Positions 9,496 to 20,832 are shown, counted from the first letter of the stretch. The stretch is 64,000 nt of DNA from Gammaproteobacteria bacterium (GCA_026984775.1 JALSRM010000029.1:1-64000); one strand, 5' to 3'. Numbers and translations are program-made. Notes: a model not told the origin generated them from the letters alone.

Positions 9496-10127
9496 GAATG
9501 ACCTCCCTTTTCCGCATCCATTTTCACGATACGCAAACGATCCTCCTTCCGGACCATGGCCTGTGTCCCTGCATCCTGAAGTTTACGATTGCGCGGCTTG
9601 CGCAGGCCCAACAGGATTGCGGCAATAATCGCCACCAGCAGGATCACGGCGGCAATCTCAAAAGCATAGACATAATCCGTATAAAGCACCCGGCCCAACG
9701 CTTCGGTATTGCTGTAGTCCGGGCCGTGTCGGGCAGGTGCCGGGACCTGATCGATGCCAAAGTGCTCCGGACCCAGCACTGCAGTCATCAACCCCAGCAT
9801 GGCAACGGCGATCACCGTCCCAATTCCCAGATAACGGACAAATCCTTCCTTCATCACCGCAAGGTTGATATCTAACATCATGATCACGAACAGGAACAAC
9901 ACCATCACCGCGCCTACATAGACCAAAACCAGGGTGATGGCCAGAAATTCGGCTTCAAGTAGGATCCACAGGCCCGCACAGGCAAAAAAGGTCAACACCA
10001 GAAAGAGAACGGCATGTACCGGATTGCGGGCAACGATCACCATGCCACTGGCACAGACCACGATACTGGCGAACAGATAGAAAATGATCAAATCATAAGG
10101 CAGCCCCATTGTTCCGGTCTCTGTCAT
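9492..10127 (-). CDS. nuoJ: NADH-quinone oxidoreductase subunit J
   Basis: The 211-residue subunit has five transmembrane helices, including the conserved [20 protein letters not shown] stretch with the pi-bulge helix that takes part in coupling. The C-terminal tail (from about residue 175) is charged and longer than the E. coli form. It lies between nuoI and nuoK with 4-base overlaps on both sides. Confidence 0.96.
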   Translation of the reverse strand: MTETGTMGLPYDLIIFYLFASIVVCASGMVIVARNPVHAVLFLVLTFFACAGLWILLEAEFLAITLVLVYVGAVMVLFLFVIMMLDINLAVMKEGFVRYLGIGTVIAVAMLGLMTAVLGPEHFGIDQVPAPARHGPDYSNTEALGRVLYTDYVYAFEIAAVILLVAIIAAILLGLRKPRNRKLQDAGTQAMVRKEDRLRIVKMDAEKGGHS

Positions 10128-10609
10128 CGGTACTTGGCCTCCACCGCCCGGTCAGCAGCAAGTTCATCTTCCAACCGTTCACCGATTTCCAATAGTTTTT
10201 CCTTGGTGATCAGCAGTTCATCATGTTCTTCTGCGTGGTACTCGAAGACTCGGGATAACACAATGGAATCCACCGGGCAAGCCTCTTCACAGAAGCCGCA
10301 GTAGATACACTTCGACAGATCAATGTCATAACGGGTGGTACGGCGAGAACCATCTTCACGCGGCTCGGATTCGATGGTAATCGCAATTGCCGGACATACC
10401 GCTTCACACAACTTGCAGGCAATACAACGTTCCTCACCGTTGGGATAACGCCGCAGTGCATGTAACCCACGAAACCGGGGCGACTGGGGCGTCTTCTCTT
10501 CGGGATACTGTACGGTGATCTTGTGTTCAAACAGATGGCTGCCCGTCTGCCGCAAACCTCTGAGCAGTTCAAGCAGGAAAAAACTCTTTATCGTACGCCA
10601 GATTTTCAT
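10124..10609 (-). CDS. nuoI: NADH-quinone oxidoreductase subunit I (two 4Fe-4S clusters)
   Basis: The 161-residue peripheral-arm protein carries two ferredoxin motifs: [12 protein letters not shown] (Cys62, 65, 68, 72) and [12 protein letters not shown] (Cys101, 104, 107, 111). These bind clusters N6a and N6b, which pass electrons towards N2 in NuoB. An amphipathic N-terminal helix (residues 1-30) fits the membrane-surface anchor. It overlaps nuoH and nuoJ by 4 bases each. Confidence 0.98.
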   Translation of the reverse strand: MKIWRTIKSFFLLELLRGLRQTGSHLFEHKITVQYPEEKTPQSPRFRGLHALRRYPNGEERCIACKLCEAVCPAIAITIESEPREDGSRRTTRYDIDLSKCIYCGFCEEACPVDSIVLSRVFEYHAEEHDELLITKEKLLEIGERLEDELAADRAVEAKYR

Positions 10610-11670
10610 GCGTCAAACCACGGTGGGATTTCAAACACCACCATACCTCCAATAACCAGAATCCAGACGATTGTGATAGGTATAAAAATTTTCCAGCCCA
10701 AACGCATGATCTGATCATAGCGATAGCGTGGAAACGTTGCACGAAACCACAGAAACAAGAACAGGAAAAAGGCCGTTTTCAGGATGAGCCAGACCATGCC
10801 CGGTACCCAGGCAGTCATTTCATCCAGAGGACCCATCCCCTGAAAGGGGGAATACCAGCCACCGAGAAACATGATCGAGGTCAGGGTGGAAATCAGGATC
10901 ATGTTTGCGTATTCCGCGAGAAAGAACAACGCGAAGGCCATGCCGGAATACTCCACATGGAATCCGGCAACAATTTCGGACTCCCCTTCAGCAACATCGA
11001 AGGGCGCACGGTTGGTCTCGGCAACTCCGGAAATGAAATAGATCACGAACAGGGGCAGAAGCGGTAACCAAAACCAGTTCAGGAATCCGCCCTGCTGGGC
11101 ATGCACGATCTCACGAAGATTGAGACTGCCCGCCGCCACCAGCACCCCCACCAGTGCAAAGCCCATGGCGATCTCGTAGGAGATGGTCTGTGCCGAAGCA
11201 CGCATACAGCTCAAAAAGGCATATTTGGAATTCGATGACCAGCCAGCGATGAGAATACCGTACACAGCCAGAGACGTGAGGGCCAGAATATAGAGCAGAC
11301 CAGCGTTGATATCCGCCAGAACCCGTAGATCATCGAACGGAATTACGGCCCAAGCCGCAAGAGCAGGCCCGAGTGTGACAATGGGCCCGATCAGGTAGAG
11401 TATCTTGCTGGCCCGTGTCGGCAGGATGATCTCCTTGGCCAGCAGCTTGAGCGCATCAGCGATAGGTTGCAGCCAACCACGTGGTCCCACCCGATTAGGA
11501 CCAATCCGCATCTGTATGTAACCAATAATCTTTCGTTCGGCAAAGGTCAGATAGGCCACACAGCCGAGTACAGGGAGAACGATAGCCACGATCTTGATCA
11601 GGATGATCAGGATCAGGGGCAAAGGCTCAGGCAACCAACCTGACAACCACATTTGTAGTGGTGCCATCAT
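10606..11670 (-). CDS. nuoH: NADH-quinone oxidoreductase subunit H
   Basis: The 354-residue membrane subunit has eight predicted transmembrane helices and the conserved quinone-chamber segments [21 protein letters not shown] and [20 protein letters not shown]. It links the hydrophilic arm to the membrane arm and forms much of the quinone tunnel. ATG 11670 overlaps the nuoG stop by 4 bases. Confidence 0.98.
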   Translation of the reverse strand: MMAPLQMWLSGWLPEPLPLILIILIKIVAIVLPVLGCVAYLTFAERKIIGYIQMRIGPNRVGPRGWLQPIADALKLLAKEIILPTRASKILYLIGPIVTLGPALAAWAVIPFDDLRVLADINAGLLYILALTSLAVYGILIAGWSSNSKYAFLSCMRASAQTISYEIAMGFALVGVLVAAGSLNLREIVHAQQGGFLNWFWLPLLPLFVIYFISGVAETNRAPFDVAEGESEIVAGFHVEYSGMAFALFFLAEYANMILISTLTSIMFLGGWYSPFQGMGPLDEMTAWVPGMVWLILKTAFFLFLFLWFRATFPRYRYDQIMRLGWKIFIPITIVWILVIGGMVVFEIPPWFDA

Positions 11671-14033
11671 TCGACCTTCTCCAGGGTAAACTGCCCGGGA
11701 CGGATCCCGAAATCGGGTTCAGGCTGATAACCGCGGCGCCAGAGGGCACAGGTCGGCGACAGACGATCATCGATGCAACTCTTCAACTCGATCATATGGT
11801 TGTCCTGACGAATACGGATCGTGTCACCGTCATTGACCTTCAGTGTATCTGCAAGTGAAGGATGGACATGCAATACGCTTTCATGAACATCTTCCATGGC
11901 CTGCAAGGCCGGTGCCCGACGTACCAACGGATCGGTAAAGTAGATCGGTGTGTCAAACATGAGCTCAATGCCTTGTTCCTCGGACCCGATCTGCTCCGGC
12001 AAGCTCCATTTACCCCGATTGTCAGGTGTTATCCCCCTGCACTGTCGTCGCACTTCCTTCAACACTTCATCGGAAGAAGTGTAATCGAATCCTTCGAGTT
12101 CAAACTGATTACCCAGTACCCGCAGGATCTTCCAGGCAGGCCGTGCATCACCACGTGGCTTTACCGCTCCGTTAAAACTCTGCCAGGTGCCCTCGAGATT
12201 GACGAAAGTCCCTGATGTCTCTGCAAATAGCGCCATTGGCAGCAACACGTCGGCATAGGCCATCATTTTTTCGGATCGGAAAGGGAAGACGGAGACCACG
12301 AAATCCGCCGCAGTGAGCGACTGATCGGCGGCAACCGAGGTGAGGCTGTCAAGCTCCGGTTCCGTGCCCAGCAGAAAATAACCTTTCAACCCGTTCTCAA
12401 ACATCGCTCTGGCGTTCAACCCTTGCTCTTCACAAGGACGCCCACCCGGCCCACGATGAGGCAATACCCCAGCCAACCAAGCACCGCAACTGTTTGCAGC
12501 TTCGGGGAAATATCCAAGTTTTGAGTCCGCATATTCTGCGATCAATCCAGCCAGGGCCCGAAGTTTACTGGCATTGGGGTTTGAAGCGGCGATTTGTCCC
12601 AGAAACACGCCAGAGTGCTGGGCGCTGGCCAAACTCGTGGCAATGATTTGTTGCTCTCTTGTGGGTTCGATGCCTTGCAGAAGCGTATGCACCGCCGGGT
12701 CGGCTTCTTCACCTCCAATCAGGGCTTTTACAATTCCGGCAAGCACCCTTTCTGTTGCCGAAGGTGACTGGATCAGGCGACCAACGGCTTGCCAGTTGAA
12801 GTTGAAATCGGCCGAATTGACAATGAAGAATTCCCCACCATGGTCCACCGCTTTATGAAAACGATAATTGATCAACGGTATCTCTTCACGGATATTACTG
12901 CCGATAATCAGGGCGGCATCCAGATCTTCCAGCTCTTCGACTTTTTGTCCCAACCAAGGGAATTCCGGTAGTTCCTCCTGGTCCCGGAAATCGGCCTGCC
13001 TGAGTCGGTGATCGATATTGTGACAACCAATCCCGCGCATCAGTTTCTGCAGCAAATACATTTCTTCCACGGTACACGTGGGTGAGGCCAAAGCACCGAT
13101 CTGATCTCCAGGAATTTTCTTCAATCCCTGCACTGTAAAATCCAATGCCGTCTGCCAGTCTGTTTCCTGCCACTGCCCGTTGACTTTGATCATGGGTTTT
13201 TCCATTCGTTCCGGACTGTTCAGACCTTCATAGCTGAAGCGATCACGATCCGAGAGCCAGACCTCGTTGATGGCTTCGTTTTCTTTCGGCACGACACGTT
13301 TGACTGTGTTCCCCAAGACATGGAGATGGATATTGGATCCCAACGCATCATGGGGAGCAATACTGTCATATTGACGCAACTCCCAGGCCCGGGCCGAGTA
13401 ACGGAAGGGTTTGGAAGTCAGTGCACCCACGGGGCACAGATCAATGATGTTTCCCGACAATTCTGACTGGACGGTACGTTCAACATAGGTACCGATGGTC
13501 ATGTGCTCACCGCGACCAATACCACCCAGTTCACGCATGCCAGCGACTTCTTCACCAAAACGGACACAGCGTGTGCAGTGAATACATCGTGTCATGTCGG
13601 TCTGGATCAGCGGGCCGATATCTTTGTCCTTGACTGCACGTTTGGCTTCGGTATAACGCGACACGTCACTGCCATAGCCCATCGCGATATCCTGAAGCTC
13701 ACATTCGCCTCCCTGATCACAAATCGGACAATCCAATGGGTGATTGATCAGCAGAAACTCCATGGTGGCTTTCTGGGCGGATAGGGCAAGTTTCGAACGA
13801 GTATAGACCTTCATGCCATCCATCACGGGTGTTGCACAGGCAGGGACCGGCCCCTTGGCCTTTTCTACTTCGACAAGACACATGCGGCAATTGGCTGCAA
13901 CAGAGAGCTTTTTGTGATAACAAAACCGCGGGATATGTATACCGGCTGCATCGGTCGCTTCGATCAGCATGGCGCCTTTTCGCGCCTGGATGGCTTTGCC
14001 GTCAACGAAAATCGTGATGGGTGTGTTCGGCAT
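11667..14033 (-). CDS. nuoG: NADH-quinone oxidoreductase subunit G
   Basis: The 788-residue iron-sulfur subunit has a 2Fe-2S domain (Cys38, 49, 52, 66; cluster N1b), a His-Cys cluster site (His98, Cys102, 105, 111; N5) and a 4Fe-4S site (Cys150, 153, 156, 200; N4). A molybdopterin-oxidoreductase-like domain fills the rest. After WELRQYDS the chain reads [10 protein letters not shown], so the cysteines of the E. coli-type N7 cluster are absent, as in the mitochondrial type. Its start abuts the nuoF stop, sharing one base. Confidence 0.98.
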   Translation of the reverse strand: MPNTPITIFVDGKAIQARKGAMLIEATDAAGIHIPRFCYHKKLSVAANCRMCLVEVEKAKGPVPACATPVMDGMKVYTRSKLALSAQKATMEFLLINHPLDCPICDQGGECELQDIAMGYGSDVSRYTEAKRAVKDKDIGPLIQTDMTRCIHCTRCVRFGEEVAGMRELGGIGRGEHMTIGTYVERTVQSELSGNIIDLCPVGALTSKPFRYSARAWELRQYDSIAPHDALGSNIHLHVLGNTVKRVVPKENEAINEVWLSDRDRFSYEGLNSPERMEKPMIKVNGQWQETDWQTALDFTVQGLKKIPGDQIGALASPTCTVEEMYLLQKLMRGIGCHNIDHRLRQADFRDQEELPEFPWLGQKVEELEDLDAALIIGSNIREEIPLINYRFHKAVDHGGEFFIVNSADFNFNWQAVGRLIQSPSATERVLAGIVKALIGGEEADPAVHTLLQGIEPTREQQIIATSLASAQHSGVFLGQIAASNPNASKLRALAGLIAEYADSKLGYFPEAANSCGAWLAGVLPHRGPGGRPCEEQGLNARAMFENGLKGYFLLGTEPELDSLTSVAADQSLTAADFVVSVFPFRSEKMMAYADVLLPMALFAETSGTFVNLEGTWQSFNGAVKPRGDARPAWKILRVLGNQFELEGFDYTSSDEVLKEVRRQCRGITPDNRGKWSLPEQIGSEEQGIELMFDTPIYFTDPLVRRAPALQAMEDVHESVLHVHPSLADTLKVNDGDTIRIRQDNHMIELKSCIDDRLSPTCALWRRGYQPEPDFGIRPGQFTLEKVE

Positions 14034-15337
14034 CAGGCAGCCTCCCCCCGAACAGGTTTCACCATGCTATGGCCGTGTTTGATGTAATACTCGAATTCAG
14101 GCATGAAGTGTTTGAGCATGCCTTGAACTGGCATCGCGGCTGCATCACCCAAGGCACAGATGGTATGCCCGGCGATGTTCCCGGCGACGTGCTCAAGTTT
14201 TTTCAAGTCTTCCAACTGGCCCTTGCCTTCTACGATGCGTGTCAGCATACGGTAAAGCCACCCGGTGCCCTCCCGACAGGGAGTGCATTGACCGCAGGAC
14301 TCAGCATAGTAGAAACGGGAGAGCCTTTGCAGGACCTTGACCATGTCAGTGGTATCATCCATAACGATGACGGCGCCCGATCCCAACATGGAACCGGCCT
14401 TAGAAATGGAATCATAATCCATGTCCGTCTCCATCATGATATCACCGGGCACGACGGGTACGGATGAACCTCCCGGAATCACGGCTTTCAACTTGCGACC
14501 TTCGCGCATCCCCCCCGCCAACTCCAGCAATCGACTGAATGGGATGCCCATGGGTACTTCATAGTTGCCTGGTTTTGCCACATGCCCGCTGACAGAAAAG
14601 ATCTTGGTCCCCCCATTATTGGGTTTGCCCAGATCTGCGAACCACTGTCCACCCTTGCGAATGATCGAAGGTACAGAAGCCAATGATTCTGTATTGTTTA
14701 TGGTTGTGGGCCGACCGTAGAGCCCATAACCTGCCGGGAACGGGGGTTTAAAGCGAGGTTGGCCTTTCTTACCTTCCAACGATTCCAAGAGGGCGGTCTC
14801 TTCACCGCAGATATAGGCCCCTGCCCCAAGAACAGGATAGAGATCGAAATCGACGCCCGAGCCCTTGATGTTCTTGCCAAGCAGACCATATTTGTAAGCT
14901 TCCTTGACTGCTTTCTCGAAACGCTTGTAGGGTTCATCCATAAACTCGCCGCGCATGTAGTTATACCCTACGGTTGCGCCAATGGCGTAACCTGCAATCG
15001 CCATCCCTTCTACCAGGGCATGGGGATTAAAGCGCAGGATATCGCGATCTTTGCAGGTGCCCGGTTCACTCTCATCCGAGTTACAGACAATATAGTTCTG
15101 GCCCCCGACATGCGGCATGAAACTCCACTTGACTCCTGTAGGAAAACCGGCACCACCACGACCACGCAACCCCGACTCCTTCACTTCCTCGATGATCTTT
15201 TCAGGTGAAATCTTTTCATCGAGGATCCGGTTCCATGCCTCATAGCCCCCAAGAAAGACATAATTCTTCATCAACCAAGGTTCTGCGAACTGGAGGGTCT
15301 CATAACAAGTCAGATTCAGTTTAATGTTGTCACTCAT
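14033..15337 (-). CDS. nuoF: NADH-quinone oxidoreductase subunit F (NADH- and FMN-binding)
   Basis: The 434-residue flavoprotein subunit contains the FMN and NADH glycine-rich segment [10 protein letters not shown] (59-68) and the N3 cluster ligands Cys348, 351 and 354 ([11 protein letters not shown]) plus Cys394 (TICALGD). It takes the hydride from NADH at the tip of the peripheral arm. It overlaps nuoE by 4 bases. Confidence 0.98.
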   Translation of the reverse strand: MSDNIKLNLTCYETLQFAEPWLMKNYVFLGGYEAWNRILDEKISPEKIIEEVKESGLRGRGGAGFPTGVKWSFMPHVGGQNYIVCNSDESEPGTCKDRDILRFNPHALVEGMAIAGYAIGATVGYNYMRGEFMDEPYKRFEKAVKEAYKYGLLGKNIKGSGVDFDLYPVLGAGAYICGEETALLESLEGKKGQPRFKPPFPAGYGLYGRPTTINNTESLASVPSIIRKGGQWFADLGKPNNGGTKIFSVSGHVAKPGNYEVPMGIPFSRLLELAGGMREGRKLKAVIPGGSSVPVVPGDIMMETDMDYDSISKAGSMLGSGAVIVMDDTTDMVKVLQRLSRFYYAESCGQCTPCREGTGWLYRMLTRIVEGKGQLEDLKKLEHVAGNIAGHTICALGDAAAMPVQGMLKHFMPEFEYYIKHGHSMVKPVRGEAA

Positions 15338-15825
15338 TTCAGGCTGTCCAGAATCTCATCGATCTTTTCGGGTGTCAGATTCTCGTAATAGACATGATCC
15401 ACCATCATCATCGGTGCGCCACAACATGCAGCCAGGCACTCTTCCTCCCGCTTTAGATAAAAGCGTCCATCGGGAGTGCTTTCCCCAGTCTTGATGCCCA
15501 GTTTTTTCTCAATATAGTCAACGATGCGATCTGAACCGTTCAACATGCAGGAGATATTGGTACATACAGAAATGCTGTGCCGGCCGACAGGCTTTGTTTC
15601 CAGCATGGAATAGAAGCTGGCAACCTCATAGACTGCAATCTTCGGCAGCTCAAGATAATCCGCTACAGCATCCATGAGTTCAATCGTAAGGTAGCCTCCA
15701 TTTTCATGCTGCACTTCCCGCAGAGCACTGATCACAGCCGACCGTCTATGGCCAGGTGGAAATCGGGTAACCCAGTCATCGATCAACTCCCGTACATGTT
15801 CGGACAAAACAGAATCCTTTGTCAT
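15334..15825 (-). CDS. nuoE: NADH-quinone oxidoreductase subunit E (2Fe-2S)
   Basis: The 163-residue thioredoxin-fold subunit has the four N1a cluster ligands Cys88 and Cys93 (VCTNISC) and Cys130 and Cys134 (EECLAAC). A helical N-terminal domain occupies about residues 1-75. It pairs with NuoF. Both ends overlap its neighbours by 4 bases. Confidence 0.97.
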   Translation of the reverse strand: MTKDSVLSEHVRELIDDWVTRFPPGHRRSAVISALREVQHENGGYLTIELMDAVADYLELPKIAVYEVASFYSMLETKPVGRHSISVCTNISCMLNGSDRIVDYIEKKLGIKTGESTPDGRFYLKREEECLAACCGAPMMMVDHVYYENLTPEKIDEILDSLK

Positions 15826-17075
15826 CGATCGATCTCCCCAAACACAATATCCTGTGTCCCGATCACCGCCACCACGTCAGCCAGCATGTGTCCCTTTACC
15901 ATCTCATGCATCGAGGACAGGTGGGCAAAACCGGGAGCACGAATTTTCACTCGATAGGGTTTGTTGGCGCCATCCGAGATCAGATAAATGCCGAACTCGC
16001 CCTTGGGATGTTCCACTGCGGAATAGACTTCGCCTTCCGGTACACAGTAACCCTCTGTAAATAATTTGAAATGATGGATTAGGGCCTCCATATCTTCTTT
16101 CATTTCCAACCGCTCGGGTGGTGTCAGTTTGTGGTCATCCAGCATGACAGGGCCCGGGTTTTCCCGCAGCCAGTCCACACACTGTTTGATGATACGGTTT
16201 GCTTGTCGCATCTCTTCCACCCGGACCAGATAACGATCATAGCAGTCTCCATTGGTCCCCACTGGGATGTCGAAATCCAGCTGGTCGTAAACTTCATAAG
16301 GCTGTTTCTTGCGCAGATCCCACTCAATCCCTGAACCACGTAACATGGGTCCGGAGAATCCCAATTGGAGGGCCTGTTCCGGGCTGACAACACCGATATC
16401 GACGGTTCGTTGCTTCCAAATCCGGTTATCCGTCAGCAGTGTCTCGTATTCATCCACGCAGGCAGGAAAACGTTGTGTAAAATCATCAATAAAATCCAGC
16501 AGACTCCCTTCGCGATTTTCATTGAGTTTCTGAACCCTGCGTTTGCTCTTCCATTTGGATTCCTTGTATTTCGGCATCGTATCCGGTAAATCCCGGTAAA
16601 CACCACCAGGACGGTAATACGTGGCATGCATGCGGGTACCGGATACTGCCTCATAACAATCCATCAGATCCTCACGCTCCCGGAAGCAATAGAGGAACAT
16701 ACTCATGGCGCCGATATCAAGGCCGTGGGTTCCCAGCCACATCAGGTGATTGAGAATCCGGGTAATTTCATCGAACATGACACGGATATATTGCGCCCGG
16801 ATGGGTGGCTCGATACCCAACAGGTTCTCTATTGCATTGACATAGGCATGTTCATTACACATCATGGAAACGTAATCGAGACGATCCATATAACCGATAC
16901 TCTGGTTATAGGGTTTACTCTCGGCCAGTTTTTCGGTAGCACGGTGCAAAAGTCCAATATGTGGATCGGCACGGACCACGACCTCACCGTCCATTTCCAA
17001 AATCAGGCGTAGAACTCCATGTGCCGACGGATGCTGGGGGCCAAAATTCAGTGTCATGTTACGGATCTCGGGCAT
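15822..17075 (-). CDS. nuoD: NADH-quinone oxidoreductase subunit D
   Basis: The 417-residue subunit is the 49-kDa homologue related to NiFe hydrogenase large subunits. It opens with the quinone-site loop [16 protein letters not shown] and contains [13 protein letters not shown] and [11 protein letters not shown]. It forms the quinone pocket with NuoB. NuoC and NuoD are separate genes here, not fused as in E. coli. The gene starts one base after the nuoC stop. Confidence 0.98.
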   Translation of the reverse strand: MPEIRNMTLNFGPQHPSAHGVLRLILEMDGEVVVRADPHIGLLHRATEKLAESKPYNQSIGYMDRLDYVSMMCNEHAYVNAIENLLGIEPPIRAQYIRVMFDEITRILNHLMWLGTHGLDIGAMSMFLYCFREREDLMDCYEAVSGTRMHATYYRPGGVYRDLPDTMPKYKESKWKSKRRVQKLNENREGSLLDFIDDFTQRFPACVDEYETLLTDNRIWKQRTVDIGVVSPEQALQLGFSGPMLRGSGIEWDLRKKQPYEVYDQLDFDIPVGTNGDCYDRYLVRVEEMRQANRIIKQCVDWLRENPGPVMLDDHKLTPPERLEMKEDMEALIHHFKLFTEGYCVPEGEVYSAVEHPKGEFGIYLISDGANKPYRVKIRAPGFAHLSSMHEMVKGHMLADVVAVIGTQDIVFGEIDR

Positions 17076-17076
17076 T

Positions 17077-17754
17077 TCAGCTGTCCTCTTTCACATAACG
17101 ACTATCGTTCCTGATCACACGGGGAACCAGTACCCGGTTCTCAATACTGACCGGTTCATAAACGACGCGACCCTTCTCTTCGTCATAACGCACTTCCACA
17201 TTCCCTTCCAGAGGGAAATCCTTACGGAATGGATGGCCGATAAAACCGTAATCAGTCAAGATCCGCCGCAGATCTGGATGACCGTCGAACAGAATACCGA
17301 ACAGATCGAAGGCTTCCCTTTCATACCAGTTCGCTGATCGCCAGATCCCTGTCACCGAAGGCACGATCGGTGGATCCCCTTCGGCAAAAACGCGCAACCG
17401 CAAACGTTGATTATTGACCAACGACAACAGCTGATAGACTACTGCAAAACGTTTGTCCGGATTAGACTCCAGAGAATCACGGACCGAAACTCCCCGACTG
17501 AAACCATGACTGGTGGCCTCTACAGTCTCCCATTCCACTTCACCATAGGTAGAAAAATCAACACCGCTAAGATCGATTAGCTGTTCAAATTCAAACCCAT
17601 TTTCATCTCGCAAAATAGTGGCAACTTCGATCAAGTGGCCTAGAGGGATCTCTAAGACAATCTGTCCTGTAATAACCTCGCAACGAGAAGACAGATCGCC
17701 AAACCGGCTTTCAAGTTGGGAGCGCAGTTTGTCGATGTCAGAAACCGGTTTCAT
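17077..17754 (-). CDS. nuoC: NADH-quinone oxidoreductase subunit C
   Basis: The 225-residue 30-kDa subunit contains the signature [24 protein letters not shown] and the following [15 protein letters not shown] 17754 ([13 protein letters not shown]) is preferred because it lies just beyond the nuoB stop; a longer open frame upstream would overlap nuoB by about 90 bases and adds no conserved sequence. It is a peripheral-arm scaffold subunit that contacts NuoD. Confidence 0.96.
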   Translation of the reverse strand: MKPVSDIDKLRSQLESRFGDLSSRCEVITGQIVLEIPLGHLIEVATILRDENGFEFEQLIDLSGVDFSTYGEVEWETVEATSHGFSRGVSVRDSLESNPDKRFAVVYQLLSLVNNQRLRLRVFAEGDPPIVPSVTGIWRSANWYEREAFDLFGILFDGHPDLRRILTDYGFIGHPFRKDFPLEGNVEVRYDEEKGRVVYEPVSIENRVLVPRVIRNDSRYVKEDS

Positions 17755-17768
17755 GAGAAGATTTAATC

Positions 17769-18251
17769 CTATGAAGATCGTGCAATGGTATTGGTACGCT
17801 TGATCTTTTTCTGTAACTGAATGATTCCATACAGAAGTGCTTCCGCAGTTGGTGGACAACCAGGAACATAAACATCGACCGGAACAATCCGATCACAGCC
17901 ACGCACTACCGAATAGGAATAGTGGTAGTAACCACCTCCATTGGCACAGGAGCCCATCGAGATCACCCAACGTGGCTCGGCCATCTGGTCATAAACTTTA
18001 CGCAGTGCGGGTGCCATTTTGTTAACGAGTGTCCCTGCAACAATCATCAGATCAGACTGCCGTGGGCTTGGCCGGAAGACAACACCAAAGCGATCGAGAT
18101 CATAGCGTGAGGCACCAGCTTGCATCATTTCTACCGCACAACAGGCAAGGCCAAATGTCATAGGCCATAGAGAACCCGTACGCGCCCAGTTGACCACTGT
18201 GTCAACAGATGTCGTAACGAAGCCTTTCTCAAGAACACCTTCTATTCCCAT
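17769..18251 (-). CDS. nuoB: NADH-quinone oxidoreductase subunit B (cluster N2)
   Basis: The 160-residue PSST-type subunit holds cluster N2 through the unusual tandem Cys37-Cys38 ([10 protein letters not shown]), Cys102 ([16 protein letters not shown]) and Cys132 ([12 protein letters not shown]). N2 is the direct electron donor to quinone. The start [11 protein letters not shown] at 18251 is typical of the family; seven more in-frame residues upstream are unlikely to be used. It overlaps nuoA by 10 bases. Confidence 0.98.
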   Translation of the reverse strand: MGIEGVLEKGFVTTSVDTVVNWARTGSLWPMTFGLACCAVEMMQAGASRYDLDRFGVVFRPSPRQSDLMIVAGTLVNKMAPALRKVYDQMAEPRWVISMGSCANGGGYYHYSYSVVRGCDRIVPVDVYVPGCPPTAEALLYGIIQLQKKIKRTNTIARSS

Positions 18252-18598
18252 TCCAGTGCCCCTTTTTTCCATTCGTAAACAAAGCCGATCACTAAGATCC
18301 CGAGAAACAGGATCATTGCAATGAAACCAAAGAGACCCAATTCATCAAGCACAGTCGCCCAAGGAAAAAGAAAGGCAATTTCGAGATCAAATATGATGAA
18401 CAATATCGCCACCAGATAGTAACGAACATCAAATTTCATACGCGCGTCTTCGAAAGCTTCAAAGCCACATTCATAGGGTGAGTTCTTTTCTTCGTCAGGA
18501 TGGGTTGGACTGATCAAATGACCAAGGACGAGTGAAATGATTCCGATGGCGGTTGAAACACCAAGGAAAATTAGTACTGGTACGTAAAGTTCAAGCAT
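18242..18598 (-). CDS. nuoA: NADH-quinone oxidoreductase subunit A
   Basis: The 118-residue subunit has three transmembrane helices and the conserved loop [24 protein letters not shown] between the first two, which lines the quinone site. It is the first gene of a 14-gene operon in canonical order, A to N, with almost no intergenic space. No strong Shine-Dalgarno sequence precedes ATG 18598. Confidence 0.98.
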   Translation of the reverse strand: MLELYVPVLIFLGVSTAIGIISLVLGHLISPTHPDEEKNSPYECGFEAFEDARMKFDVRYYLVAILFIIFDLEIAFLFPWATVLDELGLFGFIAMILFLGILVIGFVYEWKKGALEWE

Positions 18599-18611
18599 GA
18601 TTCATCAACAC

Positions 18612-18627
18612 CAAGCTTATTGTACCA
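18612..18627 (-). promoter_or_regulatory. Candidate extended -10 promoter for nuoA
   Basis: On the minus strand TGGTACAAT (plus-strand 18619-18627) matches an extended -10 element and would start RNA near 18612, about 14 bases before nuoA. No good -35 element is visible. The operon may also be read from tpiA-secG-tRNA-Leu. Confidence 0.3.
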
Positions 18628-18657
18628 TCATATCCAAGATAATAATTTAACAGCTAT

Positions 18658-18677
18658 TCACTGTTGGGAAACAGTGA
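18658..18677 (-). other. Hairpin between tRNA-Leu and nuoA
   Basis: TCACTGTT and AACAGTGA pair perfectly (8 bp) around a 4-base loop. It lies 16 bases after the tRNA 3' end and no T-run follows in the direction of transcription. It could be a weak terminator or a processing hairpin separating the tRNA from the nuo message. Confidence 0.45.
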
Positions 18678-18693
18678 GATGCCCCTAAAGAAA

Positions 18694-18778
18694 TGGTGCC
18701 GATGGCCGGAGTCGAACCGGCACGGCTTTCGCCACTACCCCCTCAAGATAGCGTGTCTACCAATTCCACCACATCGGC
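18694..18778 (-). tRNA. tRNA-Leu (anticodon GAG)
   Basis: The 85 bases including an encoded CCA fold as a class II tRNA with a long variable arm. The acceptor strands GCCGATG and CATCGGC pair, the T-loop GGTTCGACTCC is canonical, and the anticodon loop TTGAGGG gives GAG, reading CUC and CUU. The gene starts 12 bases after secG, a neighbourhood seen in other gammaproteobacteria (tpiA-secG-tRNA-Leu-nuo). Confidence 0.96.
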
Positions 18779-18790
18779 AATATCTATATT

Positions 18791-19183
18791 TTATTCTGGT
18801 ACCACTGGGAGGTCTGATTGACCTGTTTTTTCTTCTACAGGTACCGGAAGTTCGCTCTTCTCTTCAGAAGTTTTGTTATCTATTTTAATGCTGACCTTTT
18901 CTGCAGGGTTTTCAATTATCTGAACCTTCTCCATCAGGCTTCCAGTATCGACTGCCTTGGTGGAAAGGTATGATAGAAAAAAACTGTTGGCAAAAAACAC
19001 AAATGCCAAAATAGCAGTTGTACGGGTAAGAAAAGAACCCGACCCGGTTGCACCAAAAACGGTAGCTGAGGCACCACTGCCAAAAGCGGCACCAGCATCT
19101 GCCCCTTTACCATGCTGGATCAAGATCAATCCGATCAACGCCAACGCCATCACTACATGTAATATCAATAAAATTGATTGCAT
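18791..19183 (-). CDS. secG: Protein translocase subunit SecG
   Basis: The 130-residue protein has two transmembrane helices separated by the conserved glycine-rich segment LIQHGKGADAGAAFGSGASATVFGATGSGSFLTR. It assists SecYEG-dependent export in the inner membrane. The C-terminal tail (from about residue 82) is an acidic, Pro- and Lys-rich extension with no fixed motif, common in this family. It lies 15 bases after tpiA and just before tRNA-Leu. Confidence 0.96.
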   Translation of the reverse strand: MQSILLILHVVMALALIGLILIQHGKGADAGAAFGSGASATVFGATGSGSFLTRTTAILAFVFFANSFFLSYLSTKAVDTGSLMEKVQIIENPAEKVSIKIDNKTSEEKSELPVPVEEKTGQSDLPVVPE

Positions 19184-19198
19184 TTCTCACTCCGTTTA

Positions 19199-19957
19199 TC
19201 AACTTGGTGCACGGCAAATTTCCAGAAAATCACCGGCCTTAAGTGCAGCGCCTCCAATCAAGCCTCCATCGATATCCTGCATTGCGAAAATCTCTTTGGC
19301 ATTATTCGGGTTAACACTGCCGCCATATAAAATGCGCACTTGGTTTGCAATCCTTCGCTCCGATTCATAACCGGCAACCAGATCACGGATAAATCCATGT
19401 ACTTCTTGTGCCTGTTCTGGTGTTGCTGTTAGCCCGGTTCCAATCGCCCAGACAGGCTCATAGGCGATTACTGCCTGTTTGAAACCCTCAGCACCCGTTT
19501 TATCCAGGACAGTCTTCAGCTGTTCTTCAATCACTGCCTTGGTTTTGCCAGTTTCGCGCTCTTCCCGCAACTCGCCCAAGCAGAGAATGGGCACAAGTTG
19601 TGAACTTAGTGCTCGAACAAACTTTTTGGCTACCACTTCGCTGGTTTCTCCGAACAAGTGTCGTCGTTCTGAATGACCAAGGATGACGTAGTGGCAGCCG
19701 ACATCCCGAAGCATTTTACACGAAATCTCGCCTGTATAGGCACCCTCTTCTTCCTGTGAGGCATTCTGGGCTCCGAGGGTGATCGATGTTCCTCGTATCA
19801 TCTCGGCCACCCTTTGCAGGTAGACAAAAGGAGGACACACCGCAATTTCCGTATATGTTATACCCTCCAGACCCTGCTTTATGCCTTCAACAAGCGGAAC
19901 AATACTCGACAGAGTACCATTCATTTTCCAGTTGCCAGCTACCAGCGGAGTTCTCAC
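19199..19957 (-). CDS. tpiA: Triosephosphate isomerase
   Basis: The 252-residue TIM barrel has the catalytic residues Lys11 (NWKMNG), His95 (LGHSERR) and Glu167 (AYEPVWAIGTG), and the phosphate loop near the C-terminus (YGGSVNPNN). It interconverts dihydroxyacetone phosphate and glyceraldehyde 3-phosphate. It is the first gene of the tpiA-secG-tRNA-Leu set. Confidence 0.98.
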   Translation of the reverse strand: MRTPLVAGNWKMNGTLSSIVPLVEGIKQGLEGITYTEIAVCPPFVYLQRVAEMIRGTSITLGAQNASQEEEGAYTGEISCKMLRDVGCHYVILGHSERRHLFGETSEVVAKKFVRALSSQLVPILCLGELREERETGKTKAVIEEQLKTVLDKTGAEGFKQAVIAYEPVWAIGTGLTATPEQAQEVHGFIRDLVAGYESERRIANQVRILYGGSVNPNNAKEIFAMQDIDGGLIGGAALKAGDFLEICRAPS

Positions 19958-20071
19958 TTTATTTCAGTCCTGTTGCAGAATAGTTTGCGGCGGGAAGCAT
20001 ACAGGGTGCGAAAGTGGAAATCAATGTACAGGACAAGGTTAATTAACCTTCTTCCAACGTTTTGACATACA

Positions 20072-20098
20072 CAAAAAATGGGCCGATTCATTCGGCCC
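20072..20098 (-). terminator. Rho-independent terminator after the OmpA/DUF4332 operon
   Basis: On the minus strand GGGCCGA pairs with TCGGCCC (7 bp) around a 5-base loop, followed at once by ATTTTTT. It lies 27 bases past the stop of the DUF4332-like gene and separates that operon from tpiA. Confidence 0.85.
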
Positions 20099-20124
20099 TG
20101 GAACGTCTACTTTTATATTGTTTA

Positions 20125-20832
20125 CTATTTTGGTACCAAGCTCTTGATCTTGGTTGGTAATCCCTTGGCAGATTCAATCCATCCACTAACCGTCACCGGA
20201 TCCGGGACTGACTGAGTCCGATGTTCTTCCGCATTGACCCTGGCCATCTTGGCGGCAAGTGCGGGCCCTTCCTGTCTAGCCAGCTCACCTACCGAAGCAA
20301 TGCCAGAAGCTTCGAGCAATTCTGCATACTGGCCACGCACACCCGGGATTCTCATCAGATCACACATGGAAACCCATTTTCCAACCACAAAAGGTTCTAC
20401 CTTGACATGTTTCGCAGCGTCCGTCTGTTGTCGTGATTCACAGCATTTCTCCAGCAGATCCTCGGTTGTTTCAATAGCGATTGCACGCAGACGACTGCCA
20501 TATGTGGGGCCAATCCCTTCCACTTCTTCTACAGGATAGGGCCAGCCTGATCGGGCACTACCGGCTTTGGTCTGTCCGGCTGCATGTCCCGCAATGGCAC
20601 CACTGGCTTCTGCCTCATTTTCCCATTCCTGGAGACTGGTCGTCAGTTCGTCACATTTGCCTTTGTAACTGTCACGATCCGCTTCGGCTTTTGCCAGTCG
20701 TAGTTGGTAATCTTCTTCCAGTGCTGTCAAATCACGCTTGCAACAGAATTTTCTTAGCCACCATCCGATCAGAAAACCGATTAAAGCAGCAAGCAGGAGA
20801 CAGATAATTATTTGTGTTATTAGATACCCCAT
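20125..20832 (-). CDS. Membrane-anchored protein with DUF4332-like helix-hairpin-helix domain
   Basis: The 235-residue protein begins with one transmembrane helix (about 5-27, IIICLLLAALIGFLIGWWL), then a short coiled coil (about 36-75) and a C-terminal region with two helix-hairpin-helix-like elements: VEEVEGIGPTYGSRLRAIAI near 102-121 and MRIPGVRGQYAELLEASGIA near 161-180. This pattern fits DUF4332, whose function is unknown; HhH folds often bind DNA, but here the domain is tethered to the inner membrane with a cytoplasmic orientation likely. It follows the OmpA-domain gene by 2 bases and ends in a strong terminator, so the two form one operon. Confidence 0.75.
   Translation of the reverse strand: MGYLITQIIICLLLAALIGFLIGWWLRKFCCKRDLTALEEDYQLRLAKAEADRDSYKGKCDELTTSLQEWENEAEASGAIAGHAAGQTKAGSARSGWPYPVEEVEGIGPTYGSRLRAIAIETTEDLLEKCCESRQQTDAAKHVKVEPFVVGKWVSMCDLMRIPGVRGQYAELLEASGIASVGELARQEGPALAAKMARVNAEEHRTQSVPDPVTVSGWIESAKGLPTKIKSLVPK

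Noticed and set aside
14021-14467. 148-codon plus-strand open frame opposite nuoF
   Set aside because: Shadow frame over a conserved gene with all cluster ligands in place.
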